Source: Pseudohoeflea suaedae
GTDB lineage: Bacteria > Pseudomonadota > Alphaproteobacteria > Rhizobiales > Rhizobiaceae
NCBI RefSeq assembly: GCF_004354915.1
Contig: NZ_SMSI01000001.1
Location: 868,001-932,000, forward strand
Direction of reading: 5' to 3'
DNA length: 64,000 nucleotides
The notes beneath the pieces were generated by a model. It searched no databases and was not told where the DNA came from. It worked only from the letters and a program-made list of their open reading frames with translations. Both the position numbers and the translations under genes were made by a program. Of this stretch, positions 47,542-55,642 are shown piece by piece; position 1 is the stretch's first letter; each line of letters opens with the position of its first letter.

Positions 47542-48900
47542 TCACTCGTCGATTTCTTCGGGAAGGACGAGGTTGAGAATGATTGCAATCGTGGCCGCGG
47601 GCAGAAGCCCTGTCGTCAGCAGCATCTGGGCCGTGTTGCCCAGATGCTGGAGCGCGCTCGGTTCGAGTTGCAGGCCGAGGCCGATCGATAGCGAGATCGC
47701 GAAGATCACCATGTTGCGGCGGTTCCAGTTCACGTCGGCCAGCATTCGCACGCCCGACGCGCAGACCATGCCGAACATCACCACGACGCCGCCGCCGAGA
47801 ACGTTGATCGGCACGGTGTTGATGACGGCGCCGATTTTCGGAATGAAGCCGCAGACGATGAGGAAGATCGCGCCGATGGTGACGACATGGCGGCTCATGA
47901 GCCCGGTCATGGCGATCAGCCCGACATTCTGTGAGAAGGAGGTGTTGGGCAGGCCACCGAAGACGCCGGCCACCGCGGTGCCGAGTCCGTCGGCGAACGT
48001 GGCGCCTTCGAGCTCCTCGTCGGTGGCTTCGCGTCCCGCGCCACCCTTGGTGATGCCCGACGTGTCGCCAACGGTCTCGATCGCCGAGATCACCGCCATG
48101 AAACACATGCCGATGACGATGGCGATGTTGAACTCGAAACCCCACTTGAAAGGCATGGGAAGCTCGAAGAAGCTCGCCCGGCCGACATTGCCGAAACTGA
48201 CCTGACCCATCAGCAGCGCGACGACGTAGCCGGCCAGAATGCCGATCAGCACGGCGGCGACGGCGAGAAAGCCGCGGGTGAAGAACTTGATCGCGAGCGT
48301 GACCACGATCACGACGAGCGCGGGGAACCACATCGAGAGAGAGCCGAATTCCGGCTTGCCCATCAATGGCACGCCGCCGGCGGAGTACTGGATGCCGACC
48401 CGGATCAGCGCCAGGCCGATCATCAGCACGATGAGACCCGTCACCAGAGGCGGGAGGGCATGCCGGATCTTGCCGACGATGAAACCGAGGCAGAAGTGGA
48501 AACATCCGCCGACGATGATCCCGGTCATCAGCCCGGCGAGACCCGCGGTGCCGAGCCCCGCGACAGCCGGGATCATGATCGGAACGAAGGCGAAGCTGGT
48601 GCCCTGGACGATCGGCAGGCGCGCGCCGACGGGGCCGAAGCCGATGGTCTGGAACAGCGTGGCGATGCCGGCAAACAGCATCGACATCTGGATCATGTAG
48701 GTCATGTCCGGGAAGCCCAGCGCGCCCTGATCCGAGCCGAAACCGATCCCCGCCGCGCCGGCAATGATGATGGCCGGCGTCACGTTGGACACGAACATCG
48801 CGAGAATATGCTGGATGCCGAGCGGCACGGCCTGCGCCAGTGGCGGTGTGAAATTCGGATCGCGCCGTTGTTCGGCCGTTCCCATGGTCGCATCAGTCAT
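47542..48900 (-). CDS. NCS2-family purine (xanthine/urate) permease
   Basis: A 452-residue nucleobase:cation symporter-2 protein with about 14 membrane segments. It carries LAMFVSNVTPAIIIAGAAGI, the TM10-like signature ATFADGLGTAVAGVFGGLPN followed by TSFSQNVGLIAMTGLMSRHV, and GGGVVVMFGMVCASGVRML. The GLPNTSFSQN-type motif and the FG..xNxG pattern fit the xanthine/uric-acid branch rather than uracil. The allantoicase gene upstream on the same strand supports purine or urate import. It is 106 bases downstream of the allantoicase gene and may be part of its operon. Confidence 0.88.
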   Translation of the reverse strand: MTDATMGTAEQRRDPNFTPPLAQAVPLGIQHILAMFVSNVTPAIIIAGAAGIGFGSDQGALGFPDMTYMIQMSMLFAGIATLFQTIGFGPVGARLPIVQGTSFAFVPIMIPAVAGLGTAGLAGLMTGIIVGGCFHFCLGFIVGKIRHALPPLVTGLIVLMIGLALIRVGIQYSAGGVPLMGKPEFGSLSMWFPALVVIVVTLAIKFFTRGFLAVAAVLIGILAGYVVALLMGQVSFGNVGRASFFELPMPFKWGFEFNIAIVIGMCFMAVISAIETVGDTSGITKGGAGREATDEELEGATFADGLGTAVAGVFGGLPNTSFSQNVGLIAMTGLMSRHVVTIGAIFLIVCGFIPKIGAVINTVPINVLGGGVVVMFGMVCASGVRMLADVNWNRRNMVIFAISLSIGLGLQLEPSALQHLGNTAQMLLTTGLLPAATIAIILNLVLPEEIDE

Positions 48901-49006
48901 GAGTTATCCCCCGTTGAACTGACCCGCCCTGCCGTTTGCTCCCCTCATCTCCGCGCTGCCTGTTTCCGTCTTGCGCGGAACGCCTGTCGGCAGCGCGGGT
49001 ATCCGA

Positions 49007-50017
49007 TCAGCCTATCCGTCCGAACAGCCTCAGGCGGCTGACGCCGCCGTCTGGATAGATGTTGAGCCGCACATGCGTTACGGGCCCGACAGTCTCGATG
49101 AACGCGCTGAGATCATGGACATGATCGGCCTTGAGCTTCTGATTGGCAACAACCGTCGGCCAGAACATCGACGAGGTGATGACGGCCTGGTCGGCGTCCG
49201 ATCCGTAGGCGCTCATGTCGGCGGCCTGCAGCGAGCACTGATCGGGAAAATTGCCTTTGAAATTGGCGGTGTCAACGATGGCGCGGGAGATGGTGCCGCG
49301 CTGGGCGAGCGCTATGACCATCCATTCGTTTCCGGGCACGCGCCGGCGGCTCGTCTCCCAGCCATCGCCCATGTTCTCGCCCCGGCCGGGTGCCAGGATC
49401 CGGTGATAGGCGCCGTAATGCGCATCCGAAAAGCCGACGATGCGCGCGCCGTTGAGCGCCGCCGTCAGCTCGAAATCATCGCCTTCCGCATGTTTGGGAT
49501 CGATCTTCGGCTGGCCATAGACCCTCAGCCGCGCCACGCCTCCGTCCGGCAGGATGTGCAGACGTATATGCGTCCAGCTTTCACCCGAGGCGCACTCGAA
49601 GAAATGGTGGCTGTTCGGCCCGAGCGGCACGGTCGGCAGGATTTCGGTCCATTCCGTTCCCTCGACAGGGTCGTTCTCGACCGAGCAGGCCATGATCCGG
49701 CAGGCGGGCGGATAGTTGCCGGTAAAGAATGCGGTGTCCACGTCGAAGCCGTGGATGCGACCGGGAACGGCGAGGCGAACGACGGCGAAGTCGTGGCCGA
49801 GCACGCGCTTGCGGCGGGTTTCCCAGCCGTCCATCCACTTGCCGTGATCGTCGTACTTGTCTGGAATGAAGACCGGCGGCGTATCCTGCAGCATGCGTTC
49901 GAGCGGAGCGAAGAATTCGTCGGTGGCGTGAAGCCCCCTGGCGCCGAGGCCCGCCGAGGCCAGGTTGATGCCCTTGCGGACGAAGTCGGGAACCTGGATT
50001 TCAGGGCTCATGCTCAT
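49007..50017 (-). CDS. alc: allantoicase
   Basis: A 336-residue allantoicase (allantoate amidinohydrolase), which splits allantoate to ureidoglycolate and urea in purine degradation. The protein is an internal duplication: GWETRRKRVLGHDFAVVRLA in the first half matches GWETSRRRVPGNEWMVIALA in the second, and VDTAFFTGNYPPAC matches VDTANFKGNFPDQC. Histidine/aspartate-bearing loops THIRLHILPDGGVARLR and THVRLNIYPDGGVSRLR also repeat. The frame is open to 50119, but ATG 50017 with AAGGATC upstream gives the family start. It is upstream of the purine permease gene; other urate-pathway genes are not in the window. Confidence 0.93.
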   Translation of the reverse strand: MSMSPEIQVPDFVRKGINLASAGLGARGLHATDEFFAPLERMLQDTPPVFIPDKYDDHGKWMDGWETRRKRVLGHDFAVVRLAVPGRIHGFDVDTAFFTGNYPPACRIMACSVENDPVEGTEWTEILPTVPLGPNSHHFFECASGESWTHIRLHILPDGGVARLRVYGQPKIDPKHAEGDDFELTAALNGARIVGFSDAHYGAYHRILAPGRGENMGDGWETSRRRVPGNEWMVIALAQRGTISRAIVDTANFKGNFPDQCSLQAADMSAYGSDADQAVITSSMFWPTVVANQKLKADHVHDLSAFIETVGPVTHVRLNIYPDGGVSRLRLFGRIG

Positions 50018-50048
50018 GCGGGGATCCTTGCGAAAGATGCGTCGATGG

Positions 50049-50068
50049 ACGCGGGCGAAAGCCCGCGT
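50049..50068. other. hairpin between yaiI-like gene and alc
   Basis: ACGCGGGC-GAAA-GCCCGCGT is a perfect 8-bp stem. Its T-rich flank (TCTTTTTTC) is on the plus strand, where no gene reads in, so it does not look like a terminator for the minus-strand pair around it. It may be an mRNA structure in the alc leader. Confidence 0.5.
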
Positions 50069-50115
50069 TCTTTTTTCTGGCCTTTTTCTCGCGATCCGGC
50101 AAGGGCAGGCTTGGT

Positions 50116-50580
50116 TCAACCCCGGCGACAGTGCCGCATGATGGCGAGGTCGAGCGCGGAGAGAAAGGCCGACCGGTCGGCCTTGGAAAACGGTGGCGGG
50201 CCACCGACTTGCGCGCCGCCAGCCCTGAGATCGGACATGATGGCGCGGGTCGCCACCGCCATGCCGATGGAGTTGGCTGTGAACGGCTTGCCATTGGGTC
50301 CGAGAACGGCCCAGGCATTTGCGGTTACGCAGCGCTCGGCGAGAAGAATATCGGCGGTGATAACGATCGTGTTCCCGTCGGCGCGTTCGGCAATCCAGTC
50401 GTCGGCGGCATCGAAATTGCCGGGTACCACGACCATCGAGATCAGCGGGTCCCTTTCCAGGCGCAGCCAGGAATTGGCGACGAAAACGGTTTCGATCTCC
50501 AGCCGTTGCGCGACCTTGATGATCTCCGCCTTGACCGGGCAGGCGTCGGCGTCCACGAGAATTTTCAGTGCGTTGTCCAT
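50116..50580 (-). CDS. YaiI/YqxD family protein (DUF188)
   Basis: A 154-residue protein of the YaiI/DUF188 family: ILVDADACPVKAEIIKVA at the N-terminus, then ADDWIAERADGNTIVITADI, the LLAERCV segment, and the basic GGPPPFSKADRSAFLSALD signature near the end. The fold is NYN/PIN-like with acidic residues, so a nuclease-type role has been proposed, but function is not established. ATG 50580 is chosen; nine extra codons upstream are not conserved-looking. It lies 98 bases upstream of alc on the same strand. Confidence 0.88.
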   Translation of the reverse strand: MDNALKILVDADACPVKAEIIKVAQRLEIETVFVANSWLRLERDPLISMVVVPGNFDAADDWIAERADGNTIVITADILLAERCVTANAWAVLGPNGKPFTANSIGMAVATRAIMSDLRAGGAQVGGPPPFSKADRSAFLSALDLAIMRHCRRG

Positions 50581-50718
50581 GCGGGCGGTTTGCGGGCTGA
50601 CGCCCATGATGTCAATCGCATCCCGGCGGCCGATGGCCGGCTGCGGACTTGCAATGGGCGGGCTCGCATTGCATCATCCCGCAATGCAGCATCAACGGAT
50701 TAGCGTGACCCGCCCCAG

Positions 50719-52497
50719 ATGAACTCTGAAAAGATCGAGAAAACCGCAATCGATGCGCCGTCCAGGCTCAGGCACGGCGTGCGCCAGCTTCTCGATTTCA
50801 TCTATCCGGACAAGGCGTCCGACGAGCTCGTCCAAACGGTCATCGATGCCTTTTACGGCAGTTCCGCTCCGCGCCGGCGTGCGCGCGTACCCGGCAACAG
50901 TTTCTGGAGCGAGCGCGACAACTACGTCATTACCTACGGCAACACGATCTATGACGGCGAGCACAATCCGCTCGACGTCTTGCGGCACTTTGCCGAGACC
51001 CATCTCGCCCCTGTCTTCAAGGGCATTCACATCCTTCCCTATTTTCCGTTCACATCCGATGACGGTTTCGCGGTCACCGACTATCGCGAGGTCAATAGCC
51101 GCCTCGGCTCATGGGAGGATATCGGTCGCATCGCATCGAAGTTCCGGCTGATGAGCGACCTTGTGCTCAACCACTGTTCAAGCCAGTCGAAGATGTTCAG
51201 CGACTATCTTCAGGGGCACGCGCCTTACGACAGGTTCTTCTACGAAGCCCTGCCGACCGATGATGTGAGCATGGTGACGCGGCCACGGACCCATCCGCTC
51301 CTGAGGGAGGTCGAGACGGCCAACGGCGTGAAGCACGTCTGGTGCACGTTCAGTCACGACCAGGTGGATTTCGACTTTTCCAATCCCGATGTGCTCGTCG
51401 AGTTCATGGACATCCTGTCCTATCATGTCGCGCGCGGGGTGCGGACGATCCGCATGGATGCGGTGGCCTTCATCTGGAAGGAACTCGGCACCACCTGCAT
51501 CCACCTGCCGCAGACCCATGCCATCATCCGGCTGGTCCGGCTTCTGGCCGATTTCCATCCCGAGCTGATCATCCTCATCACCGAGACCAACGTTCCGAAC
51601 CTGGAAAATCTCTCCTATTTCGGCAATCGCAACGAAGCGCATGCGATCTACAATTTCTCTCTGCCTCCGCTGCTGCTTCATGCACTGCTGAACGGCACTT
51701 CGCGCTATCTCAATGCCTGGCAGATGCGCATGCCGCCGGCTCAGCTCGGCTGCGCCTATTTCAATTTCTCCGCCTCTCACGACGGCATCGGCGTCCGCCC
51801 GGCAGAGGGGTTGATACCGGATGAGGAGATCGGCGGCATGATTGCCGCGATCGAGAGCTTCGGTGGACTGGTGAGCTATCGTTCGCTGCCCGACGGCGGC
51901 AAGAAGCCCTACGAGATCAACGTCTCCCTCTACGATGCCTTAGCGGGCACGACCGAAGGGCCGGACGAGTATCAGTTCGAACGCTTCATCCTGAGCCAGG
52001 CGATCGTCTTGTCGCTGGAAGGCATCCCGGCCTTCTACATTCACTCGCTCGTGGCAAGTCGCAACGATCTCGAAGGCGTCGGGCGGCTTGGCTACAATCG
52101 CGCCATCAACCGCAGGGCGATCGATTCCGCGACCCTGCTCGACGATCTTGCTGATGAAACCAGCCTGCCGGCGCGCACCTTCACGACCATCAAGTCGATG
52201 CTTCAGATCCGTTCCCGCCAGGAAGCGTTTCATCCGAACGCCACGCAATTCACCCTGCAGCTGGGGGAACAGTTCTTCGGCTTCTGGCGCCAGAGCCTCG
52301 ACCGCTCGCAGAGCATTTTCGCGATCTTCAATCTCACCGCGGAAGAGACGACCATTCCATTGATGTCGCTGAACCTGATTGGCGGCGATCACTGGGAGGA
52401 CATCCTGACCGGTGAAATCATCCGGATGAACGCCACCGATATATCCTTCCGCCCCTATCAGGCGCGCTGGATCACCAACAACCGAAAGCCCTCATGA
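50719..52497 (+). CDS. GH13_18 sugar phosphorylase, probably glucosylglycerate phosphorylase
   Basis: A 592-residue (beta/alpha)8 enzyme of the sucrose-phosphorylase subfamily of GH13. The nucleophile is Asp247 in TIRMDAVAFIWKELGT, the acid/base Glu289 in LIILITETNVPNLENLSYFG, and the transition-state residue is in NFSASHDGIGVRPAEGLIP. It begins an operon with a HAD phosphatase (overlap of four bases) and a GpgS-like synthase. That makes glucosylglycerate the most likely substrate, converted with phosphate to glucose 1-phosphate and glycerate. Sucrose phosphorylase is the alternative; it is usually about 490 residues, shorter than this. Confidence 0.82.
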   Translation: MNSEKIEKTAIDAPSRLRHGVRQLLDFIYPDKASDELVQTVIDAFYGSSAPRRRARVPGNSFWSERDNYVITYGNTIYDGEHNPLDVLRHFAETHLAPVFKGIHILPYFPFTSDDGFAVTDYREVNSRLGSWEDIGRIASKFRLMSDLVLNHCSSQSKMFSDYLQGHAPYDRFFYEALPTDDVSMVTRPRTHPLLREVETANGVKHVWCTFSHDQVDFDFSNPDVLVEFMDILSYHVARGVRTIRMDAVAFIWKELGTTCIHLPQTHAIIRLVRLLADFHPELIILITETNVPNLENLSYFGNRNEAHAIYNFSLPPLLLHALLNGTSRYLNAWQMRMPPAQLGCAYFNFSASHDGIGVRPAEGLIPDEEIGGMIAAIESFGGLVSYRSLPDGGKKPYEINVSLYDALAGTTEGPDEYQFERFILSQAIVLSLEGIPAFYIHSLVASRNDLEGVGRLGYNRAINRRAIDSATLLDDLADETSLPARTFTTIKSMLQIRSRQEAFHPNATQFTLQLGEQFFGFWRQSLDRSQSIFAIFNLTAEETTIPLMSLNLIGGDHWEDILTGEIIRMNATDISFRPYQARWITNNRKPS

Positions 52498-53279
52498 CCT
52501 CTCGCATGATCGTGTTTTCTGATCTGGACGGCACGCTCTTGGACCACGAGACCTATTCGTTCGACGCGGCGAAACCGGCGCTCGAACGGCTGAAATCCGA
52601 AGGGCACGTTCTGGTGCTGGCGTCTTCCAAGACAGCCGCCGAGATCGCGCCGCTGCGGGAGGCTATGGGCTTTGCCCATTGCCCGGCAATCGTGGAAAAC
52701 GGTGCCGGACTTCTGCAGGCGGGTGAAAGCGGTGAGACCTGCGATGGATCGGCGCATGAGGCGATCCGGGCCGCTCTTTCCGATCTGCCTGAGCGACTGC
52801 GCTCTCGTTTCGAGGGTTTTTCCGATTGGGGCATCGCGGAAATCGCGCGCCGCACCGGGTTGGCGCCGGAACAGGCCGAGAAGGCAGCGAGGCGGCGCTT
52901 CTCGGAGCCCGGCGTCTGGTCCGGTTCCGATACGGAGCTCGAGGAATTCGTTACCCGGCTTTCGAAGTCGGGAATTACGGGTGTGAGGGGAGGGCGGTTC
53001 TTCACCCTGTCGCATGGTTCGACGAAGGCATCGCGGATGGAAGCTGTCCTTGCGATGTATCCCGATGCCGGCAAAGTTCCGAAGACCGTGGCGCTCGGCG
53101 ACGCGCCGAACGACGTCCCGATGTTGGAGAACGCCGACCTCGGGATCATAATCGCAAACCGTGCACATGCGGGGATCGGATCCCTCGGGAGCGAGGTGAG
53201 CGGAAAGATCATCCGTTCGGTGAAGTTCGGTCCCGAAGGATGGAATGAAGAAATGCTGCGCGTTCTCGATACGCGCTGA
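52494..53279 (+). CDS. HAD-IIB phosphatase, glucosyl/mannosyl-3-phosphoglycerate phosphatase-like
   Basis: A 261-residue HAD phosphatase of the Cof/MPGP branch. The nucleophile motif is FSDLDGTLLD (Asp10, Asp12), motif II SSKTAAEI with the serine/threonine, and motif III/IV KTVALGDAPNDVPMLENAD. The C2-type cap (about 85-190) contains RFEGFSDWGIAEIARRTGL, a pattern of mannosyl-3-phosphoglycerate phosphatases. With the downstream GpgS-like synthase it would dephosphorylate glucosyl-3-phosphoglycerate to glucosylglycerate, a compatible solute. Its start overlaps the phosphorylase stop (ATGA). Confidence 0.87.
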   Translation: MTSRMIVFSDLDGTLLDHETYSFDAAKPALERLKSEGHVLVLASSKTAAEIAPLREAMGFAHCPAIVENGAGLLQAGESGETCDGSAHEAIRAALSDLPERLRSRFEGFSDWGIAEIARRTGLAPEQAEKAARRRFSEPGVWSGSDTELEEFVTRLSKSGITGVRGGRFFTLSHGSTKASRMEAVLAMYPDAGKVPKTVALGDAPNDVPMLENADLGIIIANRAHAGIGSLGSEVSGKIIRSVKFGPEGWNEEMLRVLDTR

Positions 53280-53294
53280 CGAACTGGAGCATCA

Positions 53295-54506
53295 ATGGGC
53301 GATTTTCAGCAACCCGGCCACGTGGCGACCCTGCACAATTTCGGAACCTGGTCGTCCTCCGATCTCGAGCGCCATGTCGAGGCATTCAGCGCGACCCGGA
53401 AGATCAACCTGATCCTCCCCTCCCTGTTCTCGGAACTGGAGGCGCCGGCACTCGACAATATCGTCAATACGCTATCGGACGTGCGCTATCTCAATCACAT
53501 CGTCATTGGTCTCGACCGCGCCAATGCCGAGCAGTTCGCCTTCGCCAAGCAATATTTCTCACGTCTGCCGCAGAAGCATTCGATCCTCTGGAATGACGGC
53601 CCGCGCCTGACCGAGATCCACAATCGTCTCGCCGAAAAGGAACTTGCGCCGCAGGAACTGGGGAAGGGGCGGAACGTCTGGTACTGCATGGGGTATAATC
53701 TGGCCTGCCGTGACAGCGAGATCGTCGCGCTGCATGACTGCGATATCGTCACCTATTCGAAGGAAATGCTCACGCGGCTGGTCTATCCGCTCGCCAATCC
53801 CTCCTTCCCCTACTACTTCGCCAAGGGCTTTTACCCGCGTGTCGCCGACGGCAAGCTGAACGGCCGGGTGACACGCCTTCTGGTCACGCCGCTCCTCATG
53901 GCGATCGAAAAGACCTGTGGCCGGACGGATTACGTCGATTACCTGCAGGCGTTCCGCTACCCGCTCGCGGGCGAGTTCGCCATGCGCACGTCGGTGCTTT
54001 CCTCGATCCGCATTCCTTCCGACTGGGGGTTGGAAATCGGCGTTCTGTCGGAAGTTTCTCGCAATCTCTCGCGCCATGCGATCTGCCAGGTCGATATCGC
54101 CGATACCTACGACCACAAGCATCAGCCGCTGTCGCAGGAGGACGCAAGCCGTGGTCTTTCGCGCATGTCGATGGATATTTCGAAGTCGCTGTTCCGCAAG
54201 CTCGCCACCGAGGGAATGGAGTTTACGGGCGGCACTTTCCGCACCATCAAGGCGGTCTATTACCGCATCGCGCTCGACATGATCGAAATGTACTACAACG
54301 ACGCGATGATGAACGGCCTGCATCTCGACCGGCACAAGGAAGAGCAGGCCGTCGAACTGTTCGCGGCCAACATCATGGAAGCCGGCAAGACCTTCATCGA
54401 CAATCCGATGGAGACGCCGTTCATCGCGAACTGGAGCCGGGTACGTTCGGCTGAACCCGACATCATGCGTGCGCTGCGCGCGGCGGTCGAGGAAGACAAC
54501 GCCTGA
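53295..54506 (+). CDS. gpgS: glucosyl-3-phosphoglycerate synthase-like glycosyltransferase
   Basis: A 403-residue GT-A enzyme resembling bacterial and archaeal GpgS. It has LILPSLFSELEAPALDNIVN at the nucleotide end, GKGRNVWYCMGYNLACRDSE, and the metal-binding DCD (148-150) in IVALHDCDIVTYSKEMLTRL. Acceptor-side segments are DYVDYLQAFRYPLAGEFAMR and PSDWGLEIGVLSEVSRNL. It would transfer glucose from NDP-glucose to 3-phosphoglycerate. It is the last gene of the operon with the phosphatase and GH13_18 phosphorylase, 15 bases after the phosphatase stop. Confidence 0.85.
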   Translation: MGDFQQPGHVATLHNFGTWSSSDLERHVEAFSATRKINLILPSLFSELEAPALDNIVNTLSDVRYLNHIVIGLDRANAEQFAFAKQYFSRLPQKHSILWNDGPRLTEIHNRLAEKELAPQELGKGRNVWYCMGYNLACRDSEIVALHDCDIVTYSKEMLTRLVYPLANPSFPYYFAKGFYPRVADGKLNGRVTRLLVTPLLMAIEKTCGRTDYVDYLQAFRYPLAGEFAMRTSVLSSIRIPSDWGLEIGVLSEVSRNLSRHAICQVDIADTYDHKHQPLSQEDASRGLSRMSMDISKSLFRKLATEGMEFTGGTFRTIKAVYYRIALDMIEMYYNDAMMNGLHLDRHKEEQAVELFAANIMEAGKTFIDNPMETPFIANWSRVRSAEPDIMRALRAAVEEDNA

Positions 54507-54535
54507 AGCGGTACCACCGGATTGGCGGCAAAAAA

Positions 54536-54559
54536 ATGCCAGGCACGAAGGCCTGGCAT
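54536..54559. terminator. bidirectional intrinsic terminator
   Basis: A 9-bp stem ATGCCAGGC / GCCTGGCAT with a 6-base loop is flanked by A6 on the left (T-run for the minus strand) and TCTTC on the right. It ends the gpgS operon and the convergent secreted-protein gene. Confidence 0.8.
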
Positions 54560-54583
54560 CTTCAAACTTGTTATGGCTGGCTA

Positions 54584-54907
54584 TTACGGAGCGACAGCCA
54601 TCTTGCAGCGTGCGCTGACGCTGTCGGAGAACAGGGCTTCGTCCTGTTCCCATTCCGAGCAGGCAGCCTTGAACGCTTCCTGGTCTTCGGCGGATGCTTC
54701 ACCCCACATGGCGGCGAAGTCGTCGTCGCTGCGCATGGCCTTGGCGTCGGCATCATACATCAGCTTGTAGACGCCCGGCTGAACTTCCTGGGCATTTTCT
54801 TCCCAGTAGGTGGTGGTGTCGAGAGCGGTCGACTTGGCCAGTGCCGGTGCGGCAGCGGCGGAAAGGGCAATTGCAGAAGCGGCTGCGATCTTGATGAACG
54901 TTTTCAT
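54584..54907 (-). CDS. small secreted hypothetical protein
   Basis: A 107-residue protein with a clear Sec signal peptide (MKTFIKIAAASAIALSAAAA, then cleavage after APALA). The mature 82 residues are acidic, with two tryptophans (TTYWEENAQEVQPGVYKLMY, FAAMWGEASAEDQEAF) and two cysteines (ACSEWEQ, ARCKMAV) that could form a disulfide. I do not recognise a family. A GGAAC-N16-GGTT element 71 bases upstream, one base off the EcfG consensus, suggests induction by general stress. Confidence 0.82.
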   Translation of the reverse strand: MKTFIKIAAASAIALSAAAAPALAKSTALDTTTYWEENAQEVQPGVYKLMYDADAKAMRSDDDFAAMWGEASAEDQEAFKAACSEWEQDEALFSDSVSARCKMAVAP

Positions 54908-54977
54908 GGTCTGATCCTTCGTGTCTTTGTTTTTGTTGTCGGCCGGGTTCGTCCCGGCTTCGTATTGTCACGGAGAT

Positions 54978-55002
54978 AACCAACGGCTCCCACGTTAGTT
55001 CC
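54978..55002 (-). promoter_or_regulatory. near-consensus EcfG-type promoter
   Basis: Read on the minus strand: GGAAC-N16-GGTT, one mismatch in the -10 (CGTT expected). It lies 71 bases upstream of the secreted-protein start at 54907. Confidence 0.45.
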
Positions 55003-55174
55003 CAAAAAAGCGGATGCAATTTCACCCATCACGCAGCTGTGTTTCTGCCCGCCAGCACAAAGAGAAGGCAGAACGCAGGATTTGGATGGTCAATATCTTG
55101 GCATTTCGTGAGTGGTGGCTGCTCGGGCGGCCTTTTTCTCTCCGAAATGAGTGAATTATCTTGCGAAACGCAAG

Positions 55175-55190
55175 TTGGCACGGTCCATGC
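55175..55190 (+). promoter_or_regulatory. sigma-54-like promoter
   Basis: TTGGCACG-GTCC-ATGC matches the RpoN consensus TTGGCACG-N4-TTGC at all but one position and has the essential GG-N10-GC spacing (GG 55177-55178, GC 55189-55190). The dyad CTTGCGAAACGCAAG ends one base upstream. No classical enhancer-binding site was found. Confidence 0.45.
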
Positions 55191-55249
55191 ATTGCTATGG
55201 AAGGTCCAGAGGGGGACCATGACGCGGCCTCACATGGCGCGCGGCGAAC

Positions 55250-55297
55250 GGCTGCCGGGTGAACCGCTCCCGGATGTACGGAGCGAACCCGGCAGCC
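55250..55297 (+). other. 48-base hairpin of unknown function
   Basis: An outer 11-bp perfect stem GGCTGCCGGGT / ACCCGGCAGCC encloses a 6-bp stem CGCTCC / GGAGCG, with a small asymmetric internal loop (GAAC opposite A) and a 9-base apical loop. No T-run follows. It begins about 60 bases after the sigma-54-like promoter. Confidence 0.6.
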
Positions 55298-55604
55298 ATT
55301 CAGCCACTATTCCCCTGTTCCTGTATCTCCCATGCCCGGTCCATCGCACGCGGCTTGCCAGACCAGACGCTGGGCGCCGGGGCGGATCAAGGTACCTGCA
55401 AAATTTTACGGGACGGCGTGAACGCAATCGAAGGAGAGCCCCGGCACATTCAGGGCGAAGGGGAGACACTTTTCTCCCTGCCGCAATCCGTGCGGTCGCT
55501 GTCCAATCGCGACCCATGGCGAGAGTTCTGGCCTGGGTGAAATGTTTTGCGTTCCCGGGCCGATCCGATCGGGTGCGCGAAGTCAGTATTGCGTCTCGCG
55601 CCCC

Positions 55605-55636
55605 GCCAGGAACCCCGCTCATACGGGGTTCCTGGC
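55605..55636 (-). terminator. hairpin just downstream of the BLUF gene
   Basis: A perfect 13-bp stem GCCAGGAACCCCG / CGGGGTTCCTGGC with loop CTCATA lies six bases after the BLUF stop. There is no T-run on the minus strand, so termination is likely but not certain. Confidence 0.6.
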
Positions 55637-55642
55637 GTTTGG

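Larger units (their letters stand above)
55003..55642. other. 640-base region with structured elements and no recognised gene
   Basis: No open frame here looks like a known protein. A plus-strand frame from ATG 55219 to 55689, preceded by GAGGGGGACC, could encode an arginine-rich 156-residue protein. It has no recognisable domain and its last 47 bases are antisense to the BLUF gene, so I do not call it. Structured elements inside are listed separately: a CTTGCG-AAA-CGCAAG dyad (55160-55174), a sigma-54-like promoter, a 48-base hairpin and a 13-bp hairpin. Confidence 0.45.

Noticed and set aside
50049-50078. Hairpin plus T-run as a terminator between the YaiI-like gene and alc
   Set aside because: The T-run is on the plus strand, where nothing is transcribed into it; on the minus strand the hairpin has no T tract.
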